The notes below the pieces were generated by a model. It did no database searches and had not been told where the DNA came from. It saw nothing but the letters and a program-made list of their open reading frames with translations. This document shows, piece after piece, positions 1-7,923 of a DNA stretch of 64,000 nucleotides (position 1 is its first letter; each line of letters begins with the position of its first letter). The translations under genes and the position numbers were made by a program. The stretch lies in the NCBI RefSeq assembly GCF_017876405.1, contig NZ_JAGINW010000001.1, positions 8,011,203 through 8,075,202 on the forward strand. Direction: 5' to 3'. This stretch comes from Kibdelosporangium banguiense. GTDB lineage: Bacteria > Actinomycetota > Actinomycetes > Mycobacteriales > Pseudonocardiaceae.

Positions 1-26
1 GCGCCACGACCGCAGCGTTGACAGCA

Positions 27-414
27 CTAGACACCTGATCCGCCAGCCGTGATCAGGCGGCGGCTGAGTTCGACCATGGGGTTGATGGTGGTGTCGTAGT
101 TGCTGAGGACAACGGAAACCCAGCCCAGGCCAGGATAGATGTCCAGCCGGGGCGCTGCGCCGGGGCCGCTGCCCGAGTGCCCGAGGACGCGCTGGTTGTT
201 GACGATGGCATCGAGGTGCCCGTAGCCGTAGAACTGGGTCTGGCTGGGTGGTTGCGACGGGGGCAGGGCCACCTTTCCGCTGGTGCTCCTCGCGAGCGTG
301 GCATGGATCGTCCACTATGGACCCCGTTTCAGCGGCTGACACGGCGGGTGTGCCCGCGGCAACCCAGGCTCCGGCCAGAGCGGTGGCGCCCAGCATTCTC
401 CGTCGTGTGATCAC
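27..414 (-). pseudogene. Remnant of a secreted serine hydrolase (beta-lactamase-like)
   Basis: This looks like an internally deleted gene. A GTG at 414, preceded by GGAGG, opens a frame coding for a Tat-type signal peptide (three consecutive Arg, then a hydrophobic stretch ending near VSAAE). A second frame, 27-272, encodes the C-terminal end of a serine beta-lactamase/D-aminopeptidase-like protein: a YGYG motif, then a GHSGSGPG loop that corresponds to the family's third active-site motif, then a VVLSNYD strand. The two parts lie in different frames, and nothing remains of the SxxK and YxN regions that carry the nucleophile. A normal family member has roughly 350-450 residues; here there is room for about 125. 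I see a signal peptide and a C-terminus only, so a working enzyme is very unlikely. A sequencing frameshift alone would not restore the missing core. Confidence 0.6.
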
Positions 415-590
415 GCATCCTCCAAAATGTTCGGCAGGATACGGGTTGTACGCGAGCCGCCCGATCGACGGCCGATCGTCGAACCATATCCCGCGCATAT
501 GTCCGAGCGTTGACCGATCGGCCGCAATGGTGCAAACATGGCAACCCTTGCATCATTCCGATCAGAGAGACGTCCCGAATCGGAGATGAG

Positions 591-1808
591 ATGGCCAGGC
601 CTTGGTTTCCCGTCCTCGTCGTCAGCATGTTGTTGTTCCCCGTGGCATGCAGCGGCTCTTCGAATGCCCCGACCGGCGGTACGATCAGGATAGGCACTCT
701 GCACCCGCTCACCGGCTCGTACGCGGGCGACGGCAGGCAACTGGAGAACGGCGCAGAACTGGCCGTCAAGGCGATCAACGACGCGGGCGGGATCAAGGCC
801 CTCGGCGGCGCCAAGCTTGCCTTGGAACCAGGTGACACACAGGGCAAACCCGACGTCGGTCAGAGCGAGGCGCAGCGGCTGACCCAAGCCGGTGCGGTAG
901 CCCTGATCGGCACGTACCAGAGTGCGGTGGCCCAGAACGTGGCCGCGGTCGCCGAGCGGGGCAAGGTGCCGTTCGTGATGAACGTGGCGGCTGAGGACAA
1001 GATCCTGCAGCAGGGCCTGAAGTACTCCTTTCGGGTACAGCCCGTGGGATCGAAGTTCGCCGTGCAGGCCGCGGACTACCTCAAAGCACTGTCGGCCACC
1101 ACTCAGCCGAAGGTCACCAAGATCGCGTACCTGCACGAGCAGACCAACTTCGGCCGCAACGCCTATCAGGCGTTCAAGGCGCAGGCGGAGAAGAACGGAT
1201 TCACTGTGGATCCGGAGATCAGTTACGACGCCGCCACTGTGTCCGACCTGACCACCCAGATCACCCAGGTCAAGGCGAGCGGCGCCCAGGTGCTGGCCGT
1301 CACCGGGTACTACCGTGACGGCGTGCTCGCGGCCAAGGCGATCGCGAGTGTCCAGCCGCAGTTACAGGCTGTCCTGGGCGTCGCGGACGGAGCATTCGAC
1401 CATGCCCAGTTCGTGACCGACGTCGGCAGTGCCGCCAACGGGTTTCTGAATGTCAACTATGGACTGAACCTGAAGAACCAGGAAGCCGTCACCCTGCAGA
1501 GGAACTACCAGCAGGCGCACAACCAGCCGATGCGAACGGAAGCCGGTCTGGCCTACGACACCGTCCAGGTGATCGCCGCCGCGATCGAGAAGGCTGGGAG
1601 CAGCGATCCCGCGAAGATCCGCGACGCCATAGCCCAGACGGCGCTGCCACCGGTGACCACCGGAGGACCGATCAAGTTCGACGACAAGGGCGAGAACACC
1701 GGTGCCGTGCCAGTGCTCCAGCAGGGGCAGTCCGGCAAGGTGACTGTGGTGCTACCGGAGGAGGAGGCCCAGGTCAAGCCGGTCTTCCCGGTGACGCCCG
1801 GCCAGTGA
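591..1808 (+). CDS. livK: Branched-chain amino acid/amide ABC transporter, substrate-binding lipoprotein
   Basis: This is the extracytoplasmic binding protein of a LivKHMGF-type importer (periplasmic-binding-protein type I fold, Peripla_BP_6 family). The ATG at 591 is preceded by GGAG at a spacing of about 5. It starts a lipoprotein signal peptide with a hydrophobic core and Cys at about residue 20 (PVACSGSS), although the residue at -3 of the lipobox is Pro, which is atypical. An upstream in-frame start at 510 would bury the signal peptide and is rejected. The mature part begins with the family motif IRIGTLHPLTGSYAGDG. A possible promoter (TTGACC at 510, AAACAT-like -10) lies just upstream. 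It is the first gene of a five-gene operon and overlaps livH by 4 nt. Substrate cannot be told from sequence: Leu/Ile/Val, short amides or urea are all used by relatives. Confidence 0.9.
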   Translation: MARPWFPVLVVSMLLFPVACSGSSNAPTGGTIRIGTLHPLTGSYAGDGRQLENGAELAVKAINDAGGIKALGGAKLALEPGDTQGKPDVGQSEAQRLTQAGAVALIGTYQSAVAQNVAAVAERGKVPFVMNVAAEDKILQQGLKYSFRVQPVGSKFAVQAADYLKALSATTQPKVTKIAYLHEQTNFGRNAYQAFKAQAEKNGFTVDPEISYDAATVSDLTTQITQVKASGAQVLAVTGYYRDGVLAAKAIASVQPQLQAVLGVADGAFDHAQFVTDVGSAANGFLNVNYGLNLKNQEAVTLQRNYQQAHNQPMRTEAGLAYDTVQVIAAAIEKAGSSDPAKIRDAIAQTALPPVTTGGPIKFDDKGENTGAVPVLQQGQSGKVTVVLPEEEAQVKPVFPVTPGQ

Positions 1809-2755
1809 GGACGGGGATGCAGGCCAGGGCTTTCGCGGTTGTCGTGCTTGTGGCCGTTGCCGTGGTCGCCGGCGCCTACCTGCGGTCAGGCAGCGGCGCG
1901 GTGGTCGGTCAGGCGATGCTCACGGGAATCCTCACCGGCGGTGTGTACGGCCTGGTCGCGATGGGGCTGACGCTGATCTTCGGCGTGCTGGACATCGTGA
2001 ACTTCGCGCACGGCGCGTTCCTGATGGTCGCCATGTTCGTCACCTACGGCATCGCACAGTCGACGGGCCTGAACCCTTACGCCGCACTCGTTCCGGCGAT
2101 TCTGGTGCTGACGCTGCTCGGCGCGATCGTCCAGTTCGGACTGCTCAACTCGTCGACGGGCAGGCCGCTGGAGAACCAGCTGCTGATCACGCTGGGTGTC
2201 TCGCTGTTGCTGACCAATATCGCCTTGCTGGTCTACGGCGGCGACCCACGATCAGTACCAGTGCCCGGCGACGTCACGCTGAACATCCTGGGAGCGGTTA
2301 CGAACGTGTCGCGGATGCTCGCCTTCGCCGGGGCGCTTGTGCTCGCCGCGATCGTCTACTTTGTCCTCAACCGGACCCGGTTCGGCCTGGCGATCCGTGC
2401 GGTGGCGGCGAACCGCCAGGGCGCGGCGCTGGTCGGGATCGACGTCCGGTGGGTGTACGTGGCGACGTTCGCGCTCGGCACGGCTTGTGCGGGCGCGGCG
2501 GGCATGCTGGTGGCACCGTTCACCACGATCACACCTACTGCGGGCGACCAGTTCACGATCATCGCTTTTGTCGTCGCGGTGATGGGATCGCAGGGCAACG
2601 TGATCGGGGCCGTGGTGAGCGGACTGCTGATCGGGCTCGTCGAGCAGTTCGGCGGCGTGCTGCTGCCGGGCCAGAGCCCGCTCTTGGCCGTGTTCGCCGT
2701 CTTCGTGCTCGTGCTTTTCCTCCGGCCGCAAGGGCTTTTCGGGAGGGCGACATGA
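1805..2755 (+). CDS. livH: Branched-chain amino acid ABC transporter permease LivH
   Basis: Inner-membrane permease of the Liv importer, about 316 residues with roughly eight hydrophobic segments. The sequence carries the family hallmark LTLIFGVLDIVNFAHG in the second membrane segment and a C-terminal GNVIGAVVSGLLIGLVEQ region. The GTG at 1805 overlaps the livK stop codon by 4 nt. An ATG at 1817 is an alternative start that would remove only four residues. The gene runs into livM through an ATGA overlap, so translational coupling of the subunits is likely. Function follows from family membership and position. Confidence 0.9.
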   Translation: MRTGMQARAFAVVVLVAVAVVAGAYLRSGSGAVVGQAMLTGILTGGVYGLVAMGLTLIFGVLDIVNFAHGAFLMVAMFVTYGIAQSTGLNPYAALVPAILVLTLLGAIVQFGLLNSSTGRPLENQLLITLGVSLLLTNIALLVYGGDPRSVPVPGDVTLNILGAVTNVSRMLAFAGALVLAAIVYFVLNRTRFGLAIRAVAANRQGAALVGIDVRWVYVATFALGTACAGAAGMLVAPFTTITPTAGDQFTIIAFVVAVMGSQGNVIGAVVSGLLIGLVEQFGGVLLPGQSPLLAVFAVFVLVLFLRPQGLFGRAT

Positions 2756-3750
2756 CCGTCGCCACGCCGTGGCGACGGCATTTGTTCGTGCTGCTTGCCG
2801 TGACGGTGATTGCCGCGCCACTGCCGCTGATCACGCCTGACGCCCAGGAAGCGGTCGCGGTCCGGGTGCTGATCTTCGCGCTGATGGCGGTCGGCTGGAA
2901 CCTGATGAGCGGCTTCGGGGGCATGTTCAACTTCGGTAATGCCGCCTTCTTCGGTCTTGGCGCCTACGCGGACGCGTATCTGCTCGTCGAGCATGGGATT
3001 TCGCCGTGGATCGCGATGATCGTGGGCGCGATCCTGGCAGCGGCCTTCGCGGCATTGCTTGGCTTCCTGACGTTCCGATATCGCGTGAAGGGAGCGTACT
3101 TCGCCCTGGCGACGTTCGCGTTCGCCGAGATGCTGCGGCTGATCGCGGTCAACAGCGATCTGGTCAACCGGGCGGTCGGCTACAACATCCCGCTGCTGAC
3201 GGAATCGTCGTGGTGGATGCTGCAGTTCGAGGCCGGTGACGCGCGGTACTACTGGATCGGCCTGGCACTGCTGGTGCTGTCGTTGCTGGCCACCATCGGC
3301 TATCTGCGTTCCCGGTCCGGCCAGTTCACGATCGCGATCCGGGACGACGAGACGGCCGCGCAGTCCCTGGGCATCGACGTCCTGCGGTACCGGCTGACGA
3401 CCATGGCACTGTCCGCGGCGATCACGTCCATCGCGGGAGCGTTCTATGCCCAGTACTACCTTTTCGTCAATCCGGATCTGGCTTTCGGCCCGTCCCAGTC
3501 GATCCAGTCCATCCTGCCCGCCGTGGTCGGAGGCGTCGGCACGGTGTGGGGCCCGGTGATCGGCGCGCTGGTTCTCGGCCCGCTCTCCGACATCACGGCG
3601 ACAGTGCTGCGGGCACCGCCGGAATTCCTGTCGCTGCTGGCCGGTCGCAACGGCATGGACGTCATTCTGTACGCCGTCCTGCTGATCGTCATCATGATCC
3701 TGATGCCCAAGGGGATCTACGGCACGATCCGGGACCGGGTGCGCCGATGA
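2752..3750 (+). CDS. livM: Branched-chain amino acid ABC transporter permease LivM
   Basis: Second inner-membrane permease, 332 residues. The ATG at 2752 shares an ATGA overlap with livH and has a GGGAGGG ribosome-binding site just upstream. The LivM hallmark SGFGGMFNFGNAAFFGLGAY is present near residue 55, and the C-terminal half has the conserved GGVGTVWGPVIGALVLGPLSD permease motif that contacts the ATPases. A longer open frame begins upstream inside livH but lacks family sequence. The next gene, livG, starts in an ATGA overlap at 3747. Confidence 0.9.
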   Translation: MTVATPWRRHLFVLLAVTVIAAPLPLITPDAQEAVAVRVLIFALMAVGWNLMSGFGGMFNFGNAAFFGLGAYADAYLLVEHGISPWIAMIVGAILAAAFAALLGFLTFRYRVKGAYFALATFAFAEMLRLIAVNSDLVNRAVGYNIPLLTESSWWMLQFEAGDARYYWIGLALLVLSLLATIGYLRSRSGQFTIAIRDDETAAQSLGIDVLRYRLTTMALSAAITSIAGAFYAQYYLFVNPDLAFGPSQSIQSILPAVVGGVGTVWGPVIGALVLGPLSDITATVLRAPPEFLSLLAGRNGMDVILYAVLLIVIMILMPKGIYGTIRDRVRR

Positions 3751-4481
3751 CCTTGCTGCGAGTGGAGAACGTGGCCAAGGCGTTCCACGGTGTGCACGCG
3801 GTGGACGGCGTGAGCCTGACCGTCGGGCAAGGCCGTATCCAGGGCATCATCGGCCCGAACGGCGCGGGCAAGACCACATTGTTCAATCTCGTGGCCGGAG
3901 TGCTGAAACCGGATTCCGGCCGGGTGCTGTTCGACGACATGGATCTGACCGGCGCCCCGCCGCACAAGATCGCCAGGGCCGGGATCGCGCGCACATTCCA
4001 GCTGACGCGGCCGTTCGCGTCGATGTCCGTGCGGGACAACGTGATCACCGCCGCCCTTGGGCATACGCGGTCTCGTAAGCAGGCTCAGCAAGCGGCCGAC
4101 GCGGTGATCGAGCGCGTTGGATTGCAACGTTGGCGCGACAACGTCTCCGGCGACTTGCCCACGGCAGCCCTGAAGCGCGTCGAGCTCGCACGTGCCCTGG
4201 CGATCCGCCCACGCGTGCTACTGCTGGACGAAGTGCTCGCCGGGCTCGTGCCCGCGGAACGTCAGCCGGTCGTCGACATGCTCGCGACACTGCGCGACGA
4301 GGACGGCCTGACCATGGTGTTCGTCGAGCACATCATGGCCGCGGTGATGCGGCTGTCGGACTCCGTCCTCGTTCTCGACCAGGGCAAGGTGATCGCCGAC
4401 GGCACACCGCAGGAGGTCACCAGCGATCCCCGGGTCATCGAGGCGTATCTCGGAGAGGAACCGACCATTGCTGACGCTTGA
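3747..4481 (+). CDS. livG: Branched-chain amino acid ABC transporter ATP-binding protein LivG
   Basis: Cytoplasmic ATPase subunit, 244 residues. Walker A (GPNGAGKTT, about residue 37) and Walker B (VLLLDEVLAGL) are present. The signature motif reads LPTAALKR instead of LSGGQ, a variant I know from a LivG/UrtD-like subfamily. The C-terminus (EHIMAAVMRLSD, VIEAYLGEE) is typical of LivG. The start overlaps livM by 4 nt. It pairs with LivF to energise the LivHM channel. Confidence 0.88.
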   Translation: MTLLRVENVAKAFHGVHAVDGVSLTVGQGRIQGIIGPNGAGKTTLFNLVAGVLKPDSGRVLFDDMDLTGAPPHKIARAGIARTFQLTRPFASMSVRDNVITAALGHTRSRKQAQQAADAVIERVGLQRWRDNVSGDLPTAALKRVELARALAIRPRVLLLDEVLAGLVPAERQPVVDMLATLRDEDGLTMVFVEHIMAAVMRLSDSVLVLDQGKVIADGTPQEVTSDPRVIEAYLGEEPTIADA

Positions 4482-5157
4482 GAAGCTCTGCGCGGGCTAT
4501 GGCCGTCTGCAAGTCGTCCACGACCTCGACCTCACAGTGGGCGAAGGAGAACTCGTCGCCTTGGTGGGCGCGAACGGCGCCGGGAAGACGACGACGCTTC
4601 GAGCGATCGGCTGCCTGATCCGGCGCACTTCAGGCACCACGACATTCCTCGGCGACCGCATCGATCGGCTGCGTCCGCACGAGGTCACCCGCCGCGGCCT
4701 GGTCCATGTTCCCGAAGGCCGGCAACTGTTCGGCCCTCTGACAGTCGAGGAGAACCTGCGACTCGGAGCGTGGACCAGACCGTCGTACGACCTGAAACGG
4801 GTTCATAAGCTGTTCCCTGTCCTCAAGGAACGCGGCAGGCAGGCCGCCGAGACGCTCAGCGGCGGGCAACAGCAGATGCTCGCGATCGGGCGGGCCCTGA
4901 TGAGCCGGCCAAGACTGCTGATGCTGGACGAACCGTCGACCGGCCTGTCCCCGGAGCTCACCCGCAACGTCCTCGATGCCGTCAAAGCCGTGTGCGACAC
5001 CGGAGTGTCCGTGCTGCTGGTCGAGCAGAACGCGCACCAGGCATTGAGCATCGCGGACCGGGCGTACGTACTGGAGAGCGGCGTCGCGGCGTTGCACGGC
5101 CGAGGCCGTGAGCTCGCCGAGGATCCGCGGGTACGAAAGGCCTATCTGGGACTGTGA
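4468..5157 (+). CDS. livF: Branched-chain amino acid ABC transporter ATP-binding protein LivF
   Basis: Second ATPase subunit, 229 residues, with Walker A (VGANGAGKTTTLRAIG), signature LSGGQQQ, Walker B (LLMLDEPSTGL) and the LivF C-terminal end VRKAYLGL. The apparent start is TTG at 4468, with GGAGAGGA at 4452-4459 as ribosome-binding site; it overlaps the end of livG by 14 nt. No ATG lies near. It is the last gene of the operon; the next gene is convergent. Confidence 0.88.
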   Translation: MLTLEKLCAGYGRLQVVHDLDLTVGEGELVALVGANGAGKTTTLRAIGCLIRRTSGTTTFLGDRIDRLRPHEVTRRGLVHVPEGRQLFGPLTVEENLRLGAWTRPSYDLKRVHKLFPVLKERGRQAAETLSGGQQQMLAIGRALMSRPRLLMLDEPSTGLSPELTRNVLDAVKAVCDTGVSVLLVEQNAHQALSIADRAYVLESGVAALHGRGRELAEDPRVRKAYLGL

Positions 5158-5220
5158 AAGAGATTTCTCACTACGGCGGCCAGCCCTGTCGCGCTGCTGT
5201 CCCATCGCTGGACACCGGTA

Positions 5221-6240
5221 CTATGAATTGCCGGGATGGGTGAAGTCTTCCGGCTCCCGTTGGCGGAAGCGGCCCGGTGACATGCCGGTCCATGCCCGGA
5301 ATGCGCGGTAGAACGAGGCTGGGTCGCCGAATCCGAGCAGGAATGCGATTTCGGCGTCGCTGAAGGAGGTCGCGCCGAGGTATCCCCGGGCGTGCTCGTG
5401 ACGGACCTTGTCCAGCATTTCGCGGAAGGAAGTGCCGTGGTCGCGCAGCAATCGCTGTAACGAACGGCTGCTCATGGCCACATCGCGGGCCACCGCGTCG
5501 ATTGTCGGCCGTGCTCCGGGGAGCCGCTTGGCGATCGCCGAACGTACTCGCTCGACCTGCCCGCCCTGTGCTGCCGGTGTGTTGGCCCGCAGGTAGGGGA
5601 CAAGCGCCCGCAGTAGTGCCGGATTGTGGGTATCGAGTGGAAGTTCGAGGTCGGCGGTGGCGAGCACCAGCGCATTGTGTGGTGCGCCAAGCCTGATCGG
5701 GCAGCCGAAGTACGCCGCGTGGCCGCTCGGTCTGTCCAGTGCTGGTGTGGTCAGCTCCATCCGCAGTGGTGCTTGCACCGCGACTCGCCGGGTCAGCTCT
5801 GTCAGGAACGCCAGTTCCGCGTCGACGAGTGCCTGTGGTGGGGTTCCCACGCCGTCCGGCCAGCGGTAGGTGATCGTCGTCTGCCCGCCGGCTTCGATGG
5901 CCAGGTCGACGTCTTCGGGGCTGAGGATCCGCTTGTAGCGGGCGATGACCTGGATCGCCGCGCCGAGTGTGGCGCAGCTGAACACGGCCAGGAAGTACGG
6001 TTCGGTGAAGTCGGCCCGGATCGCGCGGGCCAGTGCGATCCCGATATCCGGGTCGTCGCTGACTTTCCGGATCGCGTGCCACAGGTCGAAGTACGCGGGG
6101 ACCGGCAGGGTGACACCGGGCCTGGCGAACATGCCCGCGGGCAGCCCGGCGAGGGCCAGGACCTCGCCGGGAGCCACTTCGCATGCCCGTAGCGCCGGTT
6201 CCAGCCCGACCGGGACCTTACATCTGGTAGGTGGTGTCAT
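5221..6240 (-). CDS. AraC-family transcriptional regulator
   Basis: 339-residue regulator with an N-terminal arabinose-binding-regulator-type domain (about residues 20-200, PF12625-like layout) and a C-terminal double helix-turn-helix AraC domain (about 230-330). The second helix-turn-helix carries the family signature (AEIAFLLGFGDPASFYRAFR, then WTGMSPGRFR). Its ATG at 6240 lies 23 nt inside the upstream small membrane-protein gene, and no strong ribosome-binding site is visible, so translational coupling is likely. It is the last gene of a minus-strand series starting with a TetR regulator, and it faces livF tail-to-tail. Effector and targets are unknown; regulation of the membrane-protein pair or neighbouring operons is only a guess. 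Confidence 0.85.
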   Translation of the reverse strand: MTPPTRCKVPVGLEPALRACEVAPGEVLALAGLPAGMFARPGVTLPVPAYFDLWHAIRKVSDDPDIGIALARAIRADFTEPYFLAVFSCATLGAAIQVIARYKRILSPEDVDLAIEAGGQTTITYRWPDGVGTPPQALVDAELAFLTELTRRVAVQAPLRMELTTPALDRPSGHAAYFGCPIRLGAPHNALVLATADLELPLDTHNPALLRALVPYLRANTPAAQGGQVERVRSAIAKRLPGARPTIDAVARDVAMSSRSLQRLLRDHGTSFREMLDKVRHEHARGYLGATSFSDAEIAFLLGFGDPASFYRAFRAWTGMSPGRFRQREPEDFTHPGNS

Positions 6241-6664
6241 GCCGTCGGCTTGTGCGGATTCCCAGGATGAGCAGGAGTCCGATCAGGTAGTGGGTCGGGA
6301 TCGCCACGAGTACCCCGGCCTTCGCCTGGGTGGTGGCGAAGACATCTGGAATCGTAAGCCAGACGACCCAGTCCACGGTCGCGCTGGCCACTTGGTAGAA
6401 CGCGAGGCATGCGGCGACGCCCCGGTGCGGATGGTGGCGCAGTGTCCACGCCACGAACGCCTGGCTGGCCAGCGCCACCGCGATCAGCTTGACCACCCAC
6501 TGCCCGTCCGGGTTGATGTTCCAGCCGGTGGCCGCGCTGAGCACGCTCGGCGGGAGCAGGCCGATCAGGGCGTACACCATCTCGACCACGGCCACCAGGG
6601 CGAAGCCGAACCTCAGGTCGACCAGCCGGTGTTGTGTCGGCGATTGTTTCGTAAGTTCGCTCAT
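6218..6664 (-). CDS. Small integral membrane protein, unknown function
   Basis: 148 residues with four hydrophobic segments separated by short loops (around residues 18-38, 55-75, 85-110 and 122-142). I do not recognise a specific family. The ATG at 6664 overlaps the stop of the preceding membrane-protein gene (ATGA), and the downstream AraC gene starts 23 nt before its end. Size and four-segment layout are like its upstream neighbour, so the two may be distant paralogues or subunits of one membrane complex. The longer open frame reading upstream to 7312 is rejected because it runs antiparallel in frame through the neighbour. Confidence 0.7.
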   Translation of the reverse strand: MSELTKQSPTQHRLVDLRFGFALVAVVEMVYALIGLLPPSVLSAATGWNINPDGQWVVKLIAVALASQAFVAWTLRHHPHRGVAACLAFYQVASATVDWVVWLTIPDVFATTQAKAGVLVAIPTHYLIGLLLILGIRTSRRHDTTYQM

Positions 6665-7077
6665 ACGGCGGCTCCGATCGGGTGCAGCCGGTTGCGGAGC
6701 AGGTCGCTGTGGCTGCATCGCAGCACGCGCGGCAGACCGAAAATCGCGACGAGCGCGAGTGGCAGGTCGCCGATGGCCAGGACCGTGACAAACGCCCCGG
6801 CCTGTTCCGGCAGATCCAGCGCGAACACCACCACCACGAACACCAGCCGGACAATCCCGTTCCAGTAGGGGAACGCACCGAACCGGCGCAGATCCACCGA
6901 TGACAACACCAGCACGACACCGGCGAACAGCCCGACCAACGCGGGCAGCCATACCCAGAACTGGGCATCGGGCATCCGCAGGCCGACTGCCTCGGGCGCG
7001 CCTGGGGTCAGGAAAACCACGATCGCGCTGGCGTTGTAGCAGCCCGCGATCCGTACGAACCAGGTCATGAAGCGCAT
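6661..7077 (-). CDS. Small integral membrane protein, unknown function
   Basis: 138 residues, four hydrophobic segments, with conserved-looking features such as FLTPGAPEAVG near residue 22 and FPYWNGIVRLVF near residue 68. I have seen this pattern in actinobacterial hypothetical membrane proteins but cannot assign a function. The ATG at 7077 has no clear ribosome-binding site; an internal ATG at 7068 is an alternative. It lies 93 nt downstream of the TetR gene on the same strand and overlaps the next membrane-protein gene by 4 nt. Confidence 0.68.
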   Translation of the reverse strand: MRFMTWFVRIAGCYNASAIVVFLTPGAPEAVGLRMPDAQFWVWLPALVGLFAGVVLVLSSVDLRRFGAFPYWNGIVRLVFVVVVFALDLPEQAGAFVTVLAIGDLPLALVAIFGLPRVLRCSHSDLLRNRLHPIGAAV

Positions 7078-7170
7078 GCGGTGAATGCTCGGTCCGGCAG
7101 CGCAGGCCTGACAACGACGTTCCCCGCCAGAGCTGTTGCAAAGCGCGCCAAATGTCCTCGGCGCTGCCGC

Positions 7171-7875
7171 TCAGCTCGTCGGCAGGCAGGCCTTGATGGC
7201 CAGGATGAGCGTGCCGACGATGTGGTCGAAGAACTCGTCGGGTGTCGGTTTGGCTGTGCGCAAGGCTTCGGCGAGGTGCGGGACATGCAGATCTGGTTGA
7301 GCGGTCAGCCATTGCTCGGGAACGGGCGAGACATCCGCGTCGCGGTAGTCGATCAGCAGGGCGAAACCGAACAGTTTCAGGCCGAGCTCGGTGTGTACCC
7401 GAACGGCGTCGAGTGGGCTGAGGCCGATGCCGCGCAGCAGTCCGAGGAACGCGTCCGGGTTGCGCAGCCGGGCCGGGTGGACCCCACGTGGACGGACGTC
7501 CTCGTCCAGTGAAACCAGCAATGCGCGGGGAAACCGGCGGTACAGCGACCGCATCTGTGCGCAGTACGCGCGCACGCTGTCCTCCCAGCGATCGACGTTC
7601 AGTTCGGGCAGTTGCCAGTAGGACATCAGCAGCTGGGTGGCGAGCTCGACCACTTCCTGGCGGTCTTCGACGTAGTTGTACAGAGCTCGGACCGTGACGC
7701 CCAGGTCAGCGGCGAGCCTGCGCATGGTGATCGCCGGGAATCCCTCGGCACCGGCCAGGTGCAGGGCTCGTTCGGCGATGAGTTCGCGGGTCAGCGTCGG
7801 GCGTCCCTTGCGGGTGGCCGGACGGCGCCGGGTCGTCGGAGGCATCGGCGTCAGCGTAACGGGCTTGAACTTCAC
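7171..7875 (-). CDS. TetR-family transcriptional regulator
   Basis: 234 residues. An N-terminal TetR helix-turn-helix is clear at about 48-80 (AITMRRLAADLGVTVRALYN), preceded by a basic stretch (RRRPATRKGR). The C-terminal ligand-binding domain is TetR_C-like. A GTG at 7875 gives the longest frame; an ATG at 7845 (MPPTT) is an equally possible start, and neither has a good ribosome-binding site. It is divergent from the MFS exporter gene at 7924 with a 48-bp gap containing an inverted repeat. By analogy with TetR/exporter pairs it probably represses the exporter and itself. It may also head the four-gene minus-strand transcript that follows. Confidence 0.85.
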   Translation of the reverse strand: MKFKPVTLTPMPPTTRRRPATRKGRPTLTRELIAERALHLAGAEGFPAITMRRLAADLGVTVRALYNYVEDRQEVVELATQLLMSYWQLPELNVDRWEDSVRAYCAQMRSLYRRFPRALLVSLDEDVRPRGVHPARLRNPDAFLGLLRGIGLSPLDAVRVHTELGLKLFGFALLIDYRDADVSPVPEQWLTAQPDLHVPHLAEALRTAKPTPDEFFDHIVGTLILAIKACLPTS

Positions 7876-7881
7876 ACACTG

Positions 7882-7910
7882 TTGACTTTAAGGTTAGGTC
7901 ACCCTTAACT
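7882..7910 (+). promoter_or_regulatory. Promoter with embedded TetR-type operator
   Basis: TTGACT (7882-7887), a 17-bp spacer and TTAACT (7905-7910) form a plausible promoter for the exporter. Within it lies the inverted repeat TTAAGG (7888-7893) / CCTTAA (7903-7908) with a 9-bp centre, so a bound repressor would cover the spacer and -10. The divergently encoded TetR protein is the obvious candidate ligand-responsive repressor. The -10 match is weak (3 of 6). Confidence 0.5.
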
Positions 7911-7923
7911 CGCTGGGAGAGTC

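Noticed and set aside
485..501. CATAT-N7-ATATG inverted repeat upstream of livK
   Set aside because: Arms are only 5 bp and no regulator or promoter geometry supports an operator.
5158..5220. Possible bidirectional terminator between livF and the AraC gene
   Set aside because: Only 4-5-bp partial stems were found; not distinguishable from chance.
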